A stretch of DNA of 64,000 bases, from positions 62,001 to 126,000 of the forward strand of contig JACRIW010000038.1 in NCBI GenBank assembly GCA_016215625.1, given 5' to 3'. Origin of the DNA: Candidatus Eiseniibacteriota bacterium. Its GTDB lineage: Bacteria; Eisenbacteria; RBG-16-71-46. Every line of letters begins with the position of its first letter. Position 1 is the stretch's first letter. The notes beneath the pieces are model-generated. The model did not search any database. It saw only the letters and a program-made list of their open reading frames with translations, and was not told the DNA's origin. The position numbers and the translations under genes are program-made. Positions 1 through 9,399 of this stretch are shown here, piece by piece.

Positions 1-2
1 GC

Positions 3-1169
3 ATCAACGGCTCGGGCAAGCACTGCAACTGGTCCATGTCCACGGACCGCGGCGAGAACCTGCTCGATCCGGGCAAGACGCCGCACCAGAACCTGCGCTT
101 CCTCGCGTTCCTCGCCGTCTGCCTGAAGGCCGTGTACGACTCGTCGGTCGCGCTCCGCTTCTCGATCTCGGGCGCGAACAACGACCTTCGTCTCGGCGCG
201 AACGAGGCCCCTCCGGCGATCCTCAGCGTGTTCGTCGGCGACCAGCTCACGCAGATCATCGAGCGTGCGATGGCGGGCGAGGCATCGAAGGATCCCGAGC
301 ACTTCGTGCTCGAGATGGGCGTCGCGAAGCTGCCGGCGCTCGCGAAGGACAACACCGACCGCAACCGCACCTCGCCGTTCGCGTTCACGGGGAACAAGTT
401 CGAGTTCCGCGCCGTGGGCAGCTCGGCGAACACCGCGGTGCCCATGTCCGTCCTCAACGCCGCGGCCGCGTCGGCGCTCGCCGAGATGACCGCGCGCCTC
501 AAGAAGAAGCTCGACGCGAACCCCGGGCACCGCGACCAGGCCGTCGCCGAGCTGCTGCGCGAGGTGTTCACGGAGACCGCCGCCGTGCGCTTCGAGGGCA
601 ACGGCTACTCCGACGAGTGGAAGCACGAGGCGAAGAAGCGCGGACTGCCGAACCTCGTGGACACGCCCGCGGCGATCGCGGCGGTGCGCGAGAAGAAGGC
701 GCACCAGTTCCTCGTGGACACGGGCGTGCTTTCGGCCGTCGAGGTCGAGGCACGCATCAACGTGGCCATGGAGCGCTACCTGAAGCAGGTGACGCTCGAG
801 GCCGAGACGCTCGTCGAGATGGTCACCACGCAGGTCGTGCCCGCGGTCGAGCGCCAGCTCTCCGTCACGGCGTCCGCGTGGAAGGCCGTCACCGACGCCG
901 GCGTGGCGGCGAAGAACTCGCCTTACGCGTCGCGCGTCGCGGGCATCGCGAAGGGGCTGGACACGGTGCTCACCGGCTCCGCGAAGATCAGCGCGCTGCT
1001 CGGCGAGCTGTCGGGCGTGCACGACGAACTCGAGCACTGCAAGCGCCTGGGCGGCGAGATGCGTCCGCTCATGCAGTCCGTGCGCGAGGCGGCGGACGCG
1101 CTGGAGTCGCTCGTGGACGACGAGCTCTGGCCGCTGCCGAAGTACCGCGAGATGCTGTTCGTCAAGTAG
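3..1169 (+). CDS. glnN: Glutamine synthetase type III, C-terminal part (5' end outside window)
   Basis: This is the C-terminal 388 residues of a GlnN-type (GSIII) glutamine synthetase, which makes glutamine from glutamate, ammonia and ATP in the cytoplasm. The frame is open from base 3, so the real start lies outside the window and the ATG at 36 is internal. Motifs seen include NGSGKHCNWS, the SGANNDLRLGANEAPPAI active-site region and the Thr/Asn-rich NTDRNRTSPFAFTGNKFEFR segment, all typical of GSIII rather than GSI. The C-terminal helical extension (about residues 170-388) is also typical of GSIII, whose subunits are about 700 residues. A strong terminator follows, so this gene closes its transcription unit. 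Confidence 0.95.
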   Translation: MNGSGKHCNWSMSTDRGENLLDPGKTPHQNLRFLAFLAVCLKAVYDSSVALRFSISGANNDLRLGANEAPPAILSVFVGDQLTQIIERAMAGEASKDPEHFVLEMGVAKLPALAKDNTDRNRTSPFAFTGNKFEFRAVGSSANTAVPMSVLNAAAASALAEMTARLKKKLDANPGHRDQAVAELLREVFTETAAVRFEGNGYSDEWKHEAKKRGLPNLVDTPAAIAAVREKKAHQFLVDTGVLSAVEVEARINVAMERYLKQVTLEAETLVEMVTTQVVPAVERQLSVTASAWKAVTDAGVAAKNSPYASRVAGIAKGLDTVLTGSAKISALLGELSGVHDELEHCKRLGGEMRPLMQSVREAADALESLVDDELWPLPKYREMLFVK

Positions 1170-1183
1170 GGCCCGTTCGCATG

Positions 1184-1220
1184 CGAGGCCGCCGGAGCGA
1201 TCCGGCGGCCTCGTTTCGTT
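1184..1220 (+). terminator. Intrinsic terminator after glnN
   Basis: A perfect 13-bp stem (CGAGGCCGCCGGA / TCCGGCGGCCTCG) closes on a GCGA (GNRA-type) tetraloop and is followed by TTTCGTT. It lies 15 nt past the glnN stop and ends just before the pcrA promoter. Confidence 0.9.
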
Positions 1221-1248
1221 GGAGGGGGCAGGGGAGTTCGGCTAGATT
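1219..1248 (+). promoter_or_regulatory. Probable promoter of the pcrA-gatCAB unit
   Basis: TTGGAG, an 18-nt spacer and TAGATT form a sigma-70-like promoter. The predicted start is near 1255, leaving a leader of about 38 nt before the TTG start of pcrA. The same TAGATT form is seen before purD and lysS. Confidence 0.55.
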
Positions 1249-1292
1249 GCGTCCTCCTTCCGATCGGCACCCATCCTCCCCCGGAGCGACCG

Positions 1293-3629
1293 TTGGCCAC
1301 CGCCTACTCCCTCAACGAAGCGCAGCAGCAGGCCGTCGATCACGCGCAGGGCGCCGCGCTCGTCATCGCGGGCGCCGGCTCGGGCAAGACCCGCGTCCTC
1401 ACCGCGCGCATCGAGGCGCTGCTCGACCGCGGCGTGCCGCCGGAATCGATCCTCGCGTTCACGTTCACGAACCGCGCGGCGAAGGAGATGCGCGAGCGCA
1501 TCGAGAAGGCCGTCGGCCCGGACGCGAAGCGCCTCTGGGTCGGCACGTTCCACGCGACCGCCGTGCGGCTGCTGCGCCGCGAGTGCGCGACGCTCGGCCT
1601 GCCCGCGGGCTTCTCGATCTACGACCGCGAGGACCAGGAATCGCTCCTGCGCGGCATCCTCAAGGAGCTCGGGCTCTCGGACGCCGGCTTCAAGGTGGGC
1701 GTCGTGCTCGGACGCATCTCGGACTGCAAGAACGCGCTCGTCACGCCGGACGAATGCGAGCGCGCCGCGATGACGCCGTTCGACCGCTCGGTCGCGCAGT
1801 GCTACCGCAAGTACCAGGCGGGGCTGCGTGGCGCGGGGGCGCTCGACTTCGACGACCTGATCGCGGAATCCGTGCGGCTCTTCCTCGAGCACCCGGCGGC
1901 GGGCGAGCGCTGGAGCCGGCGCTTCTCGCAGATCCTCGTGGACGAGTACCAGGACACGAACCACGCGCAGTTCCGGCTCGTGCAGGCGCTCGCCGCCGCG
2001 CACGGCAACCTGTTCGTGGTGGGCGACGACGACCAGTCCATCTACGGCTGGCGCGGCGCCGACCTCGCGAACGTGCTCGACTTCGAGCGCGCGTTCCCGG
2101 GCGCGGTCACGATCCGGCTCGAGCAGAACTACCGTTCGACGCGCAACATCCTCGACGCCGCGAACGCCGTCGTCGCGAACAACCAGGCGCGCAAGGGCAA
2201 GACGCTGTGGTCGGAGCGCGAAGCGGGCGCGATGATCCGCTTCGCGCTGTGCGCGGACGAGGCCGACGAAGCGCGCCGCGTGCGGCGCTTCCTCGAGGCG
2301 AAGGTGTCGCTCGGGCGGCGGCTGCGCGACTGCGCGGTGCTGTACCGCACGAACGCCCAGTCGCGATCGCTCGAAACCGAGCTGCGCAGCGCCGGGATCG
2401 CGTACGAGATCGTCGGCGGCGTGTCGTTCTTCCAGCGCCGCGAAGTGAAGGACATGCTCGCGTACCTGCGGCTGCTCGTGAACCCGCAGGACACCGCGTC
2501 GTTCTACCGCATCTGGAACACGCCGCGCCGGGGCCTGGGTCCCGCCGTGCAGGCGCAGATCGAGGCGCGCATGGCGGCGGGCGTGCCCACGCCGCTCGAT
2601 GCGCTGCGCCAGCTGTCGAACGAAGGGGCGCTCAAGGGCGCGGCGAAGGCCGGTGCGCAGTCGCTGCTCGCGCTCTACGACGACCTGCGCGCGCATCCGG
2701 ACGAGCCGCTCGACCAGATGTTCATGCGGCTGCTCGAGAAGACCGCCTACCTCGCGCATCTCGAGGCGAACAGCGAGGACGACCTCGCCGACCGCCGCTC
2801 GAACGTCGAGGAACTCGGCGCTTCCGCCGCGGCCTTCGCGGCCGCGGGCCGGGGCGGGCTGCTCGAGTACCTGTCCGAGTGCTCGCTGCTCACCGACGCG
2901 GACCGCCTGAGCGAAACCACCGACCGCGTGCTCCTGCTCACCGCGCACAACGCGAAGGGGCTCGAGTTCGACGTCGTCACGGTCACGGGACTCGAAGAAG
3001 GACTGATGCCGCACGCGTCTTCGCTCGACGACCCGTCCGAGCTGGAAGAAGAGCGCCGCCTCTTCTACGTGGCGCTCACGCGCGCGCGCGACGAGGTCAT
3101 GCTCACGGCCGCCGCGTACCGGCGCCGCATCGACGGCGCGTGGGGCTCGCAGGTGTCGCGCTTCGTGGACGAGATCCCGCCGCACCTGCTCGAACGCGAG
3201 GAGGCGCAGTACCACAGCTGGAGCATGCCGCAGCGGCCCGCGAGCGGCCGCGCCGCGGGCGGACCCGCCGGCGCGCGCGGTGCGGGGGAGTCGCCGCAGC
3301 GCCGCACGTGGTCGAGCAGCGCGCGCGCGACGCGCTCGCGCGAAACGGAGGACCTCGGCGGCCGCACCTACCAGCAGGACGAGTTCTCGCAGATCTCGTT
3401 CGACGAGGAAGTGCCGGGCGTGGGACCGTCGCACGGCGTGAACGCCGCGGGCCGTGGCGAGACCGCGCGCCGCGCCGTGGGACGCCGCGTGCACCACGCG
3501 AAGTTCGGGCACGGCACCGTGCTCGAGGCCGAAGGGGAAGGTCCCGACATGAAACTCACCGTGCGTTTCACCGGTTCGATCAAGAAAGTGCTCGCACGCT
3601 TCGTCACCGGAGGCTCGGATGAAGATTGA
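1293..3629 (+). CDS. pcrA: ATP-dependent DNA helicase PcrA/UvrD
   Basis: This 778-residue SF1A 3'-5' DNA helicase acts in nucleotide-excision and replication-associated repair. Visible motifs are Walker A AGAGSGKT (26-33), Walker B LVDEYQDTN (about 215), GDDDQSIYGWRGA (about 243), QNYRST, and motif VI FYVALTRARDEV (about 590). The last 50 residues (VGRRVHHAKFGHGTVLEAEGEG...) look like the Tudor-like C-terminal domain through which PcrA binds RNA polymerase. The start is a TTG with CCGGAG a few bases upstream. The 3' end overlaps gatC by 11 nt, so the two are probably co-transcribed. Confidence 0.95.
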   Translation: MATAYSLNEAQQQAVDHAQGAALVIAGAGSGKTRVLTARIEALLDRGVPPESILAFTFTNRAAKEMRERIEKAVGPDAKRLWVGTFHATAVRLLRRECATLGLPAGFSIYDREDQESLLRGILKELGLSDAGFKVGVVLGRISDCKNALVTPDECERAAMTPFDRSVAQCYRKYQAGLRGAGALDFDDLIAESVRLFLEHPAAGERWSRRFSQILVDEYQDTNHAQFRLVQALAAAHGNLFVVGDDDQSIYGWRGADLANVLDFERAFPGAVTIRLEQNYRSTRNILDAANAVVANNQARKGKTLWSEREAGAMIRFALCADEADEARRVRRFLEAKVSLGRRLRDCAVLYRTNAQSRSLETELRSAGIAYEIVGGVSFFQRREVKDMLAYLRLLVNPQDTASFYRIWNTPRRGLGPAVQAQIEARMAAGVPTPLDALRQLSNEGALKGAAKAGAQSLLALYDDLRAHPDEPLDQMFMRLLEKTAYLAHLEANSEDDLADRRSNVEELGASAAAFAAAGRGGLLEYLSECSLLTDADRLSETTDRVLLLTAHNAKGLEFDVVTVTGLEEGLMPHASSLDDPSELEEERRLFYVALTRARDEVMLTAAAYRRRIDGAWGSQVSRFVDEIPPHLLEREEAQYHSWSMPQRPASGRAAGGPAGARGAGESPQRRTWSSSARATRSRETEDLGGRTYQQDEFSQISFDEEVPGVGPSHGVNAAGRGETARRAVGRRVHHAKFGHGTVLEAEGEGPDMKLTVRFTGSIKKVLARFVTGGSDED

Positions 3630-3918
3630 GCGCGCGGAAGTCGAGCGCATCGCCGCACTCGCGCGGCTCGAACTCGACGAGGCGCGGCTGGACGAGACGG
3701 CCGCGCAGCTCTCGAAGGTGCTCGACTTCGTCGCGGCGCTGGACACGCTCGACCTGGACGGCTGCGAGGTCAGCGTGCTCGCGCCCGAGGGCCTGCCGCT
3801 GCGCGAGGACGTGCCCGGCACGCGCGGGCTCGACCCGTTCGCCGCGACCGCGGGGGCGCCCGAGAGCGAGGACGGCTGCTTCGTGGTGCCGCCCGTCGTG
3901 GAGAACGTGAACCCGTGA
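3619..3918 (+). CDS. gatC: Glutamyl/aspartyl-tRNA amidotransferase subunit C
   Basis: This 99-residue GatC helps assemble the GatCAB amidotransferase, which converts Glu-tRNA(Gln) and/or Asp-tRNA(Asn) to the amidated forms. The N-terminal pattern VERIAALARLELDE..DETAAQLSKVLDFVAALDTLD is typical of the family, as is the PLREDVPG motif near residue 57. The ATG overlaps the end of pcrA and the 3' end overlaps the gatA GTG start by 4 nt. The gene order C-A-B supports the call. Confidence 0.95.
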   Translation: MKIERAEVERIAALARLELDEARLDETAAQLSKVLDFVAALDTLDLDGCEVSVLAPEGLPLREDVPGTRGLDPFAATAGAPESEDGCFVVPPVVENVNP

Positions 3919-5390
3919 GCACGCCGCTCTTCAAGCGTTCGGCCGCGTGGATCGCCGCGCAGGTGCGCGCGGGCGCGGTCACGCCCACCGAGGCGGTGGA
4001 CGCCGGCTGGGACGGCCCCGGCGCGCACTGGGAGCACGACGTGCACGCGGTCGTGCACACCGACCGCGAGGCGCGACAGTCGGGCGCCGACGCCGCGAGC
4101 ACGAAGGGCCCGCTCGCGGGCGTGCCCGTGCTCGTGAAGGACAACCTCTGCACGGTCGACTATCCGACCACGTGCTGCTCGCGCGTGCTCGCGGGCTGGC
4201 ACGCGCCGTACGACGCGACGGTCGTGGCGCGCCTGCGCGAAGCCGGCGCGGTGATCGTGGGCAAGGCGAACATGGACGAGTTCGCGATGGGCTCGTCCAC
4301 GGAGTTCAGCTGCTACGGCCCGACGCGCAATCCGTGGGACCTCTCACGCGTGAGCGGCGGTTCGAGCGGCGGCGCCGCGGCCGCGGTCGCGTACGGCCTC
4401 GTGCCGGTCGCGCTCGGCTCGGACACCGGCGGTTCGGTGCGCCAGCCCGCGGCCTTCTGCGGCGTGTACGGCCTCAAGCCCACGTATGGGCGGCTCTCGC
4501 GCTACGGGCTCGTCGCGTTCGGCAGCTCGCTCGACCAGGTCGGCGTCTTCGCGCGCCACGCGGGCGACGTCGCGCTCGTGTACGCCGCGCTCGCGGGGCA
4601 CGATCCGTACGACGCCACGTCGCGCCCGGACCCCGCGCCCGACGTGTCGGGGTGGGACACGGGCGTCGCGGGGCTGCGCTTCGGCTGGCCGGCGAACCTC
4701 TGGGCGCACGGCGTCGAGCCCGCGCTCGTGGACGCGCTCGAGCGCTCCGCCGCCGCGCTCGAACGCGCGGGCGCGGTGCGCGTGCCGGTCGAGCTGCTGC
4801 CCGGCGAGGCGGCCGTCGCGGCCTACTACCTGGTGGCGACCGCGGAGGCGAGCAGCAACCTCGCGCGTTTCGACGGCGTGCGTTACGGCCACCGCGCCGC
4901 GCGCGCGGCCGACGTGAAGTCGCTCTACGTGCGCAGCCGCAGCGAGGGTTTCGGCCCCGAGGTGCAGCGCCGCATCCTGCTCGGCACGTACGCGCTCTCG
5001 GCGGGCTACCACGACGCGTACTACCTGCGTGCGCAGAAGGCGCGCACGCGCTTCCGCGCCGACTACGCGCGCGCGTTCGCGCAGTGCGACTTCCTGCTGC
5101 TGCCCACGACACCGACGCTGCCGTTCAAGGTCGGCGAGAAGGTGGACGACCCGCTCGCGATGTACCTGAGCGACGTCTTCACGATCGGCGCGAACCTCGC
5201 GGGCATTCCGGGCTTGAGCGTGCCGATCGGCGTGACGGCGGAAGGACTGCCGACGGCGGTGCAGCTGCTCGGGCCCGAGGACGGCGAGCCCGTGCTGCTG
5301 CGCGCCGCGCGTGCGATCGAAGTGAACGGCGACGCCGCGAAGCTCCCGCGCACTCACGAAACGGAGGCGTCATGGCCTTCGAAGCGGTGA
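3915..5390 (+). CDS. gatA: Glutamyl/aspartyl-tRNA amidotransferase subunit A
   Basis: This 491-residue amidase-signature enzyme is the GatCAB subunit that releases ammonia from glutamine. The Lys-Ser-Ser triad is visible as VLVKDNLCT (Lys near 75), [14 protein letters not shown] (cis-Ser near 150) and [14 protein letters not shown] (nucleophile Ser near 174). The length matches the family. It starts at GTG inside the gatC stop (GTGA overlap) and its end overlaps gatB by 19 nt. Confidence 0.97.
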   Translation: MSTPLFKRSAAWIAAQVRAGAVTPTEAVDAGWDGPGAHWEHDVHAVVHTDREARQSGADAASTKGPLAGVPVLVKDNLCTVDYPTTCCSRVLAGWHAPYDATVVARLREAGAVIVGKANMDEFAMGSSTEFSCYGPTRNPWDLSRVSGGSSGGAAAAVAYGLVPVALGSDTGGSVRQPAAFCGVYGLKPTYGRLSRYGLVAFGSSLDQVGVFARHAGDVALVYAALAGHDPYDATSRPDPAPDVSGWDTGVAGLRFGWPANLWAHGVEPALVDALERSAAALERAGAVRVPVELLPGEAAVAAYYLVATAEASSNLARFDGVRYGHRAARAADVKSLYVRSRSEGFGPEVQRRILLGTYALSAGYHDAYYLRAQKARTRFRADYARAFAQCDFLLLPTTPTLPFKVGEKVDDPLAMYLSDVFTIGANLAGIPGLSVPIGVTAEGLPTAVQLLGPEDGEPVLLRAARAIEVNGDAAKLPRTHETEASWPSKR

Positions 5391-6811
5391 TCGGTCTCGA
5401 GTGCCACATCCAGCTGCGCACCCGCACGAAGATGTTCTGCGAGTGCGAGGTGGTGTTCGGTGACGAGCCGAACTCGCACGTGTGCCCGGTGTGTCTCGGG
5501 CTGCCCGGGGCGCTGCCGCGCCCGAACGGAGGCGCGATCGCCATGGCGCTGCGTCTCGGGATCGCGCTCGGCTGCGACGTGCGCCGCGACAGCGTCTTCG
5601 CGCGGAAGAACTACTTCTATCCGGACATGCCGAAGAACTACCAGATCACGCAGTACGACCGGCCACTGTTCGAGCACGGCGCGCTGCCTGTGACGATGGA
5701 CGGTGAGCCTCGGTCCTTCGAGCTGACGCGTATTCACGTCGAAGAAGACGCGGGCAAGTCGTTCCATCCCGAGCGCCACGGCGACCGCAGCCTGTCGCGC
5801 GTCGAGTTCAACCGCGCCGGTACACCGCTGCTCGAGCTCGTGACCGAGCCCGTGCTGCGCTCGCCGGCCGAGTGCGCGGCGTTCCTGACGGCGCTGCGCA
5901 AGCTCGTGCGCGCGCTCGGCATCTCCGACGGAGACATGGAGAAGGGCCAGCTGCGTTGCGACGCGAACGTGAGCCTGCGCCCGGAGGGCGCAAGTCTTCT
6001 CGGTGTGAAGACCGAGCTGAAGAACCTGAACACGATCAAGGGCGTCGAGCGCGGCGTGGAGGCCGAGATCGAGCGCCAGCGCCGCGCGCTGGAAGCCGGC
6101 GAGCGCATCGTGCAGGCGACGCTGCTCTACGACGCCGACCACGACAAGCTGCAGATCATGCGCACGAAGGAAGAGGCGCACGACTACCGCTACCTGCCCG
6201 ATCCCGACCTGCCGGTGCTGCGCGTGAGCGAATTCGAAATCGCGCACTGCCGCGAGACGTTGCCCGAGCTGCCGTGGGCGCGCGAGGCGCGCTTCGTGTC
6301 GCAGTACGGCCTGCCGGCGTACGACGCCGCGGTGCTCTGCGATGCGCGCGAGCTGGCGGACTACTACGAAGCGTGCGCGGAAGGGCTCGACCCCAAGTTC
6401 GTGAGCAACTGGCTCATGACCGAGGTGCTGCGGATCCTCAAGGAGAAGCAGTGGGAGATCGCGCGCTGGGTGGAGCAGGTGCCGCCCGCGCGGATGCGCG
6501 ACTTCCTCGCACGCGCCCAGAAGCGCGAACTCCCGGGGCCGCTCGCGAAGCAGTGCATCGGCTGGCTCGCGGACGAGCGCGGAAGCGTGGACGAGCTGCT
6601 GCAGCGCCACGGCGTCGAGGTGAAGGGCACGGCGGAGGCGCTGCGCCCGATCGTGCGGGCGGTGATCGCGGAGAACCCCGGGCCGGTCGCGGAGTATCGT
6701 TCGGGCAAGCAGGTGACGTTCGGGTTCCTCGTCGGCCAGGTGATGAAGAAGAGCGGCGGCCAGGCCGTGCCGCAGCTCGTGCAGCAGCTGCTGCGCGAGG
6801 AACTCGGCTGA
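5372..6811 (+). CDS. gatB: Glutamyl/aspartyl-tRNA amidotransferase subunit B
   Basis: This 479-residue GatB is the kinase and tRNA-binding subunit of GatCAB. The signature [18 protein letters not shown] starts at residue 5, followed by the zinc-type cysteines (CECEV, CPVCLG) and the DMPKNYQITQYDRP block. The C-terminal YqeY-like tail (about 330-479) is complete. The ATG at 5372, with GGAGG upstream (ACGGAGGCGTC), was chosen over the much longer open frame, which runs antisense-like through gatA. Confidence 0.97.
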   Translation: MAFEAVIGLECHIQLRTRTKMFCECEVVFGDEPNSHVCPVCLGLPGALPRPNGGAIAMALRLGIALGCDVRRDSVFARKNYFYPDMPKNYQITQYDRPLFEHGALPVTMDGEPRSFELTRIHVEEDAGKSFHPERHGDRSLSRVEFNRAGTPLLELVTEPVLRSPAECAAFLTALRKLVRALGISDGDMEKGQLRCDANVSLRPEGASLLGVKTELKNLNTIKGVERGVEAEIERQRRALEAGERIVQATLLYDADHDKLQIMRTKEEAHDYRYLPDPDLPVLRVSEFEIAHCRETLPELPWAREARFVSQYGLPAYDAAVLCDARELADYYEACAEGLDPKFVSNWLMTEVLRILKEKQWEIARWVEQVPPARMRDFLARAQKRELPGPLAKQCIGWLADERGSVDELLQRHGVEVKGTAEALRPIVRAVIAENPGPVAEYRSGKQVTFGFLVGQVMKKSGGQAVPQLVQQLLREELG

Positions 6812-6828
6812 ACCCACCGGAGGACGCC

Positions 6829-7485
6829 ATGGCGTTTCGCGCCGAGGTGCGTCGTGCGTTGTCGCAGAGCGTCGGACTGTCGCTGGCGCAGGCCTTCGCC
6901 GCGCCCAAAGTGACCGTGATCGTCGCGGACGCGGCCGTGTCGGAGCGCGACGTCGTCGCGTTGTCCGAGCTCGCCGAGGCGCTCGTGCGTGTGGGCACGT
7001 CCCGCGGGCGGTGCATGCTGCTCCTGTCGCATGCGGGACCGGCGGCCCCGGCGCCTGCCGTGAAATCCCACGCGAAGCAGCTGCGCGCCACGCTCGGCAT
7101 GCCGGTCGTCGTGCACGACACGACCGAGAAGTCGGACTGGATCCCGGGCGAACTGGACGGGGTGGGGGCGTGCGCGCTCGACGACGAACTGCGTGAGGCC
7201 GAGGCGATCGTGCTCGTCGGGCGGTGGAGCCGCCGGAAGGACGGCGCGGTGCATGGTGGCCCGGCGCTGCTGCTGCCGGGTCTCGCGGACCCGGCGACGC
7301 GGGCGCGCTGGTCCGCGCTCGCCGATGGCGGCGCCCGCGACGCCGCGACGCGCGCCGTGACCGCACTCGTGCCCGTGGACTACGCGCTGATCTGGGACGC
7401 GTCGGACCCGCCGCGCGTGCGCGCGGGCTCGGGCGCGGAGCTGTTCGCCGCGCTCGAAGCGGAAGGCTGGCCGCTTCCGGAGTGA
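6829..7485 (+). CDS. LarA N-terminal-domain-like protein of unknown function
   Basis: This 218-residue cytoplasmic protein starts at ATG with ACCGGAGG upstream. Its order of elements resembles the N-terminal half of the LarA (nickel-pincer lactate racemase) family: VTVIVADAAVSE, then a helix ending LLLSH, then VVVHDTTEKSDW, then a short REAEAIVLVGRW segment and a Gly/Leu-rich GGPALLLPGLADPATRARW loop. It lacks the C-terminal LarA domain, which would add about 200 residues, and several canonical His/Lys positions look altered, so racemase activity is unlikely. It lies between gatB and purD. The family call is from pattern only and could be wrong. Confidence 0.45.
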   Translation: MAFRAEVRRALSQSVGLSLAQAFAAPKVTVIVADAAVSERDVVALSELAEALVRVGTSRGRCMLLLSHAGPAAPAPAVKSHAKQLRATLGMPVVVHDTTEKSDWIPGELDGVGACALDDELREAEAIVLVGRWSRRKDGAVHGGPALLLPGLADPATRARWSALADGGARDAATRAVTALVPVDYALIWDASDPPRVRAGSGAELFAALEAEGWPLPE

Positions 7486-7490
7486 GCGCG

Positions 7491-7518
7491 CTGGCCGCGT
7501 GCGCGAGCGTCGGCTAGA
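7491..7518 (+). promoter_or_regulatory. Probable promoter of purD (leaderless architecture)
   Basis: GGCTAGATTG supplies a TAGATT -10 (7513-7518), with a weak -35 (CTGGCC) 16 nt upstream. The -10 ends only 8 nt before the purD ATG, so the transcript would start within a base or two of the start codon. No Shine-Dalgarno fits. Confidence 0.5.
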
Positions 7519-7526
7519 TTGCGCGC

Positions 7527-8852
7527 ATGGCGATCTCCCGCATTCTCGTCGTGGGTTCGGGCGGACGCGAGCACGCGCTCGCGTGGCGCCTCGCGCGTGA
7601 CGCGCACGCGCCTCGCTTGATCGTGACGCCCGGCAACGACGGCATGGCGCGCGCGTTAGAGCGCCTCGACGTGAGCGACACCGACGCGGCTGGCATCGTG
7701 CGTGCCGCGCGCGACGCGCGCGTGGACCTCGTGGTCGTCGGTCCGGAGTCCGCGCTCGCCGCCGGTGTGTCCGACGCGCTCGTGGAAGCCGGCACCCCGT
7801 GCTTCGGCGCATCGCGCGCCGCGGCGCGGCTCGAGTCGAGCAAGTGGTTCGCAAAGGAAGTCATGCGCGAGGCGGGCGTGCCGACCGCGCGCGCGTTCGC
7901 GTGCGAGAGCGAGACGGAAGCCTTCGCCGCGCTCGAGACGCTGGGCGCGCCGCACGTGGTGAAGGCCGACGGCCTCGCCGCGGGCAAGGGCGTGCTCGTC
8001 ACGTCCGATCTCGCCGAAGCGCGCGCGTTCGTGCGCGACTGTCTCGGCGGCGGGCGCTTCGGCGCACAGGCGCGCGTCGTGATCGAGGAGTTCCTCGTGG
8101 GCGAGGAGGCCTCGATCATCGCGATCTGCGACGGCGAGCGTCACGTGCTGCTGCCGCCCGCGCGGGACCACAAGCGCGCGTTCGACGGCGACGCCGGACC
8201 GAACACCGGCGGCATGGGCGCGGTGGCGCCGCCCACGGCCGTGGATGCCGAGGTCGAACGAATCACGAGCGAGCAGGTGGTGACTCCCATGCTGCGTGCG
8301 ATGGCGGCGCGCGGCACGCCGTATCGTGGCGCGCTCTACTGCGGCCTCATGCTGAAGCCGGTGGGCACGGCCGCAAGCGAGCGCGTGCGTGTGGTGGAGT
8401 TCAATGCCCGCTTCGGCGATCCGGAGACACAGGTCATGCTCCCGCTCGTCGAGGGTGATTTCGCGGCACTGCTCGCGAGCGCCGCCCGCGGCGCTCTGGA
8501 GCCGCGGCACATCGGGCGCGCGACGGGTGCCGCCGTCACGATCGCGCTCGTGGACGAAGGCTATCCCGAGCGCGCGCTCGGCACCGGCACGATCGAAGGG
8601 CTCGACGCGCTCGAAGGACGCGACGGCCTGTTCGTCTTCCACGCCGGCACACGGCGCGAAGGCGACGGCTGGCGCGTGAAGGGCGGCCGCGCGGCGTACG
8701 TGACCGCGACGGGCGAGGACGCCGCGACGGCGCGCGAGCGCGCGTACGCGGCGTGTGCGACACTCCGCGGCGCGCACTGGCGCATGCGGAGCGACATCGG
8801 CGCGGGACCGGGAGTCCCCGCCGCGACGCAGCACGGCATGGGAGGGCAGTGA
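7527..8852 (+). CDS. purD: Phosphoribosylamine-glycine ligase (GAR synthetase)
   Basis: This 441-residue ATP-grasp ligase performs the second step of purine synthesis. Visible elements are the N-terminal ILVVGSGGREHALAWRL, the ATP-grasp segment VVKADGLAAGKGVLV (about 148), KRAFDGDAGPNTGGMGA (about 218) and FNARFGDPETQ (about 292). The length is normal (about 420-440). It starts at an ATG with no ribosome-binding site, directly behind a -10 hexamer. purE follows after 4 nt. Confidence 0.97.
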   Translation: MAISRILVVGSGGREHALAWRLARDAHAPRLIVTPGNDGMARALERLDVSDTDAAGIVRAARDARVDLVVVGPESALAAGVSDALVEAGTPCFGASRAAARLESSKWFAKEVMREAGVPTARAFACESETEAFAALETLGAPHVVKADGLAAGKGVLVTSDLAEARAFVRDCLGGGRFGAQARVVIEEFLVGEEASIIAICDGERHVLLPPARDHKRAFDGDAGPNTGGMGAVAPPTAVDAEVERITSEQVVTPMLRAMAARGTPYRGALYCGLMLKPVGTAASERVRVVEFNARFGDPETQVMLPLVEGDFAALLASAARGALEPRHIGRATGAAVTIALVDEGYPERALGTGTIEGLDALEGRDGLFVFHAGTRREGDGWRVKGGRAAYVTATGEDAATARERAYAACATLRGAHWRMRSDIGAGPGVPAATQHGMGGQ

Positions 8853-8856
8853 CCCG

Positions 8857-9363
8857 ATGGCGACCCGAAAGACGAACACGAAGTCGAAGGCGCTCGTGGG
8901 CATCGTGATGGGCAGCGAGTCGGACCGGCCGGTGATGGAAGAGGCGGCGAAGGTGCTCGCCGACTTCGGCGTCGGTTCGGAAGTCGTGGTGCGTTCGGCG
9001 CACCGCACTCCGGACGCGGCGGCGAAATGGGCGCGCACCGCGCGCACGCGCGGACTGCGCGTGCTCATCGCGGGAGCCGGTGGCGCCGCGCACCTCGCCG
9101 GCGCGATGGCCGCGCACTCACGGCTTCCCGTGCTCGGCGTGCCGCTCGCCTCGTCCCCGCTCGGCGGTTTCGACGCGCTGCTCTCCACCGTGCAGATGCC
9201 GCCCGGCGTGCCGGTGGGCACGCTCGGCGTCGGCGGCTGGGGCGCGCGCAACGCCGCGCATCTGGCGCTCCGCATTCTCGCGGTCTCCGACGCGGCGCTC
9301 GCGCGCCGGCTCGAGGACCACGCCGCGGCGATGGCGCGCGGCGGCAGCCCGAAGAAGAAGTAG
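8857..9363 (+). CDS. purE: 5-(carboxyamino)imidazole ribonucleotide mutase
   Basis: This 168-residue class I PurE moves the carboxylate of N5-CAIR to give CAIR. Diagnostic stretches are MGSESDRPVMEEA, VRSAHRTPD and IAGAGGAAHLAGAMAAHS. The ATG at 8857 is preceded by GGGAGGGCAGTGACCCG and was chosen over the longer frame beginning inside purD. The start Met is followed by a basic, Thr/Lys-rich tail (ATRKTNTKSK). The partner purK is not in this window. Confidence 0.95.
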   Translation: MATRKTNTKSKALVGIVMGSESDRPVMEEAAKVLADFGVGSEVVVRSAHRTPDAAAKWARTARTRGLRVLIAGAGGAAHLAGAMAAHSRLPVLGVPLASSPLGGFDALLSTVQMPPGVPVGTLGVGGWGARNAAHLALRILAVSDAALARRLEDHAAAMARGGSPKKK

Positions 9364-9399
9364 TCGAACGAAGCGACGATTCCCGAGGAGAAACCGAAG

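Noticed and set aside
617-3622. 1001-residue open frame on the + strand
   Set aside because: It is a low-complexity Arg/Gly/Ala shadow of glnN and pcrA in the wrong frame; the real genes have clear family motifs.
1242-4202. 986-residue open frame on the - strand
   Set aside because: Arg/Ala/His-rich antisense shadow typical of high-GC coding DNA; covers pcrA and gatC.
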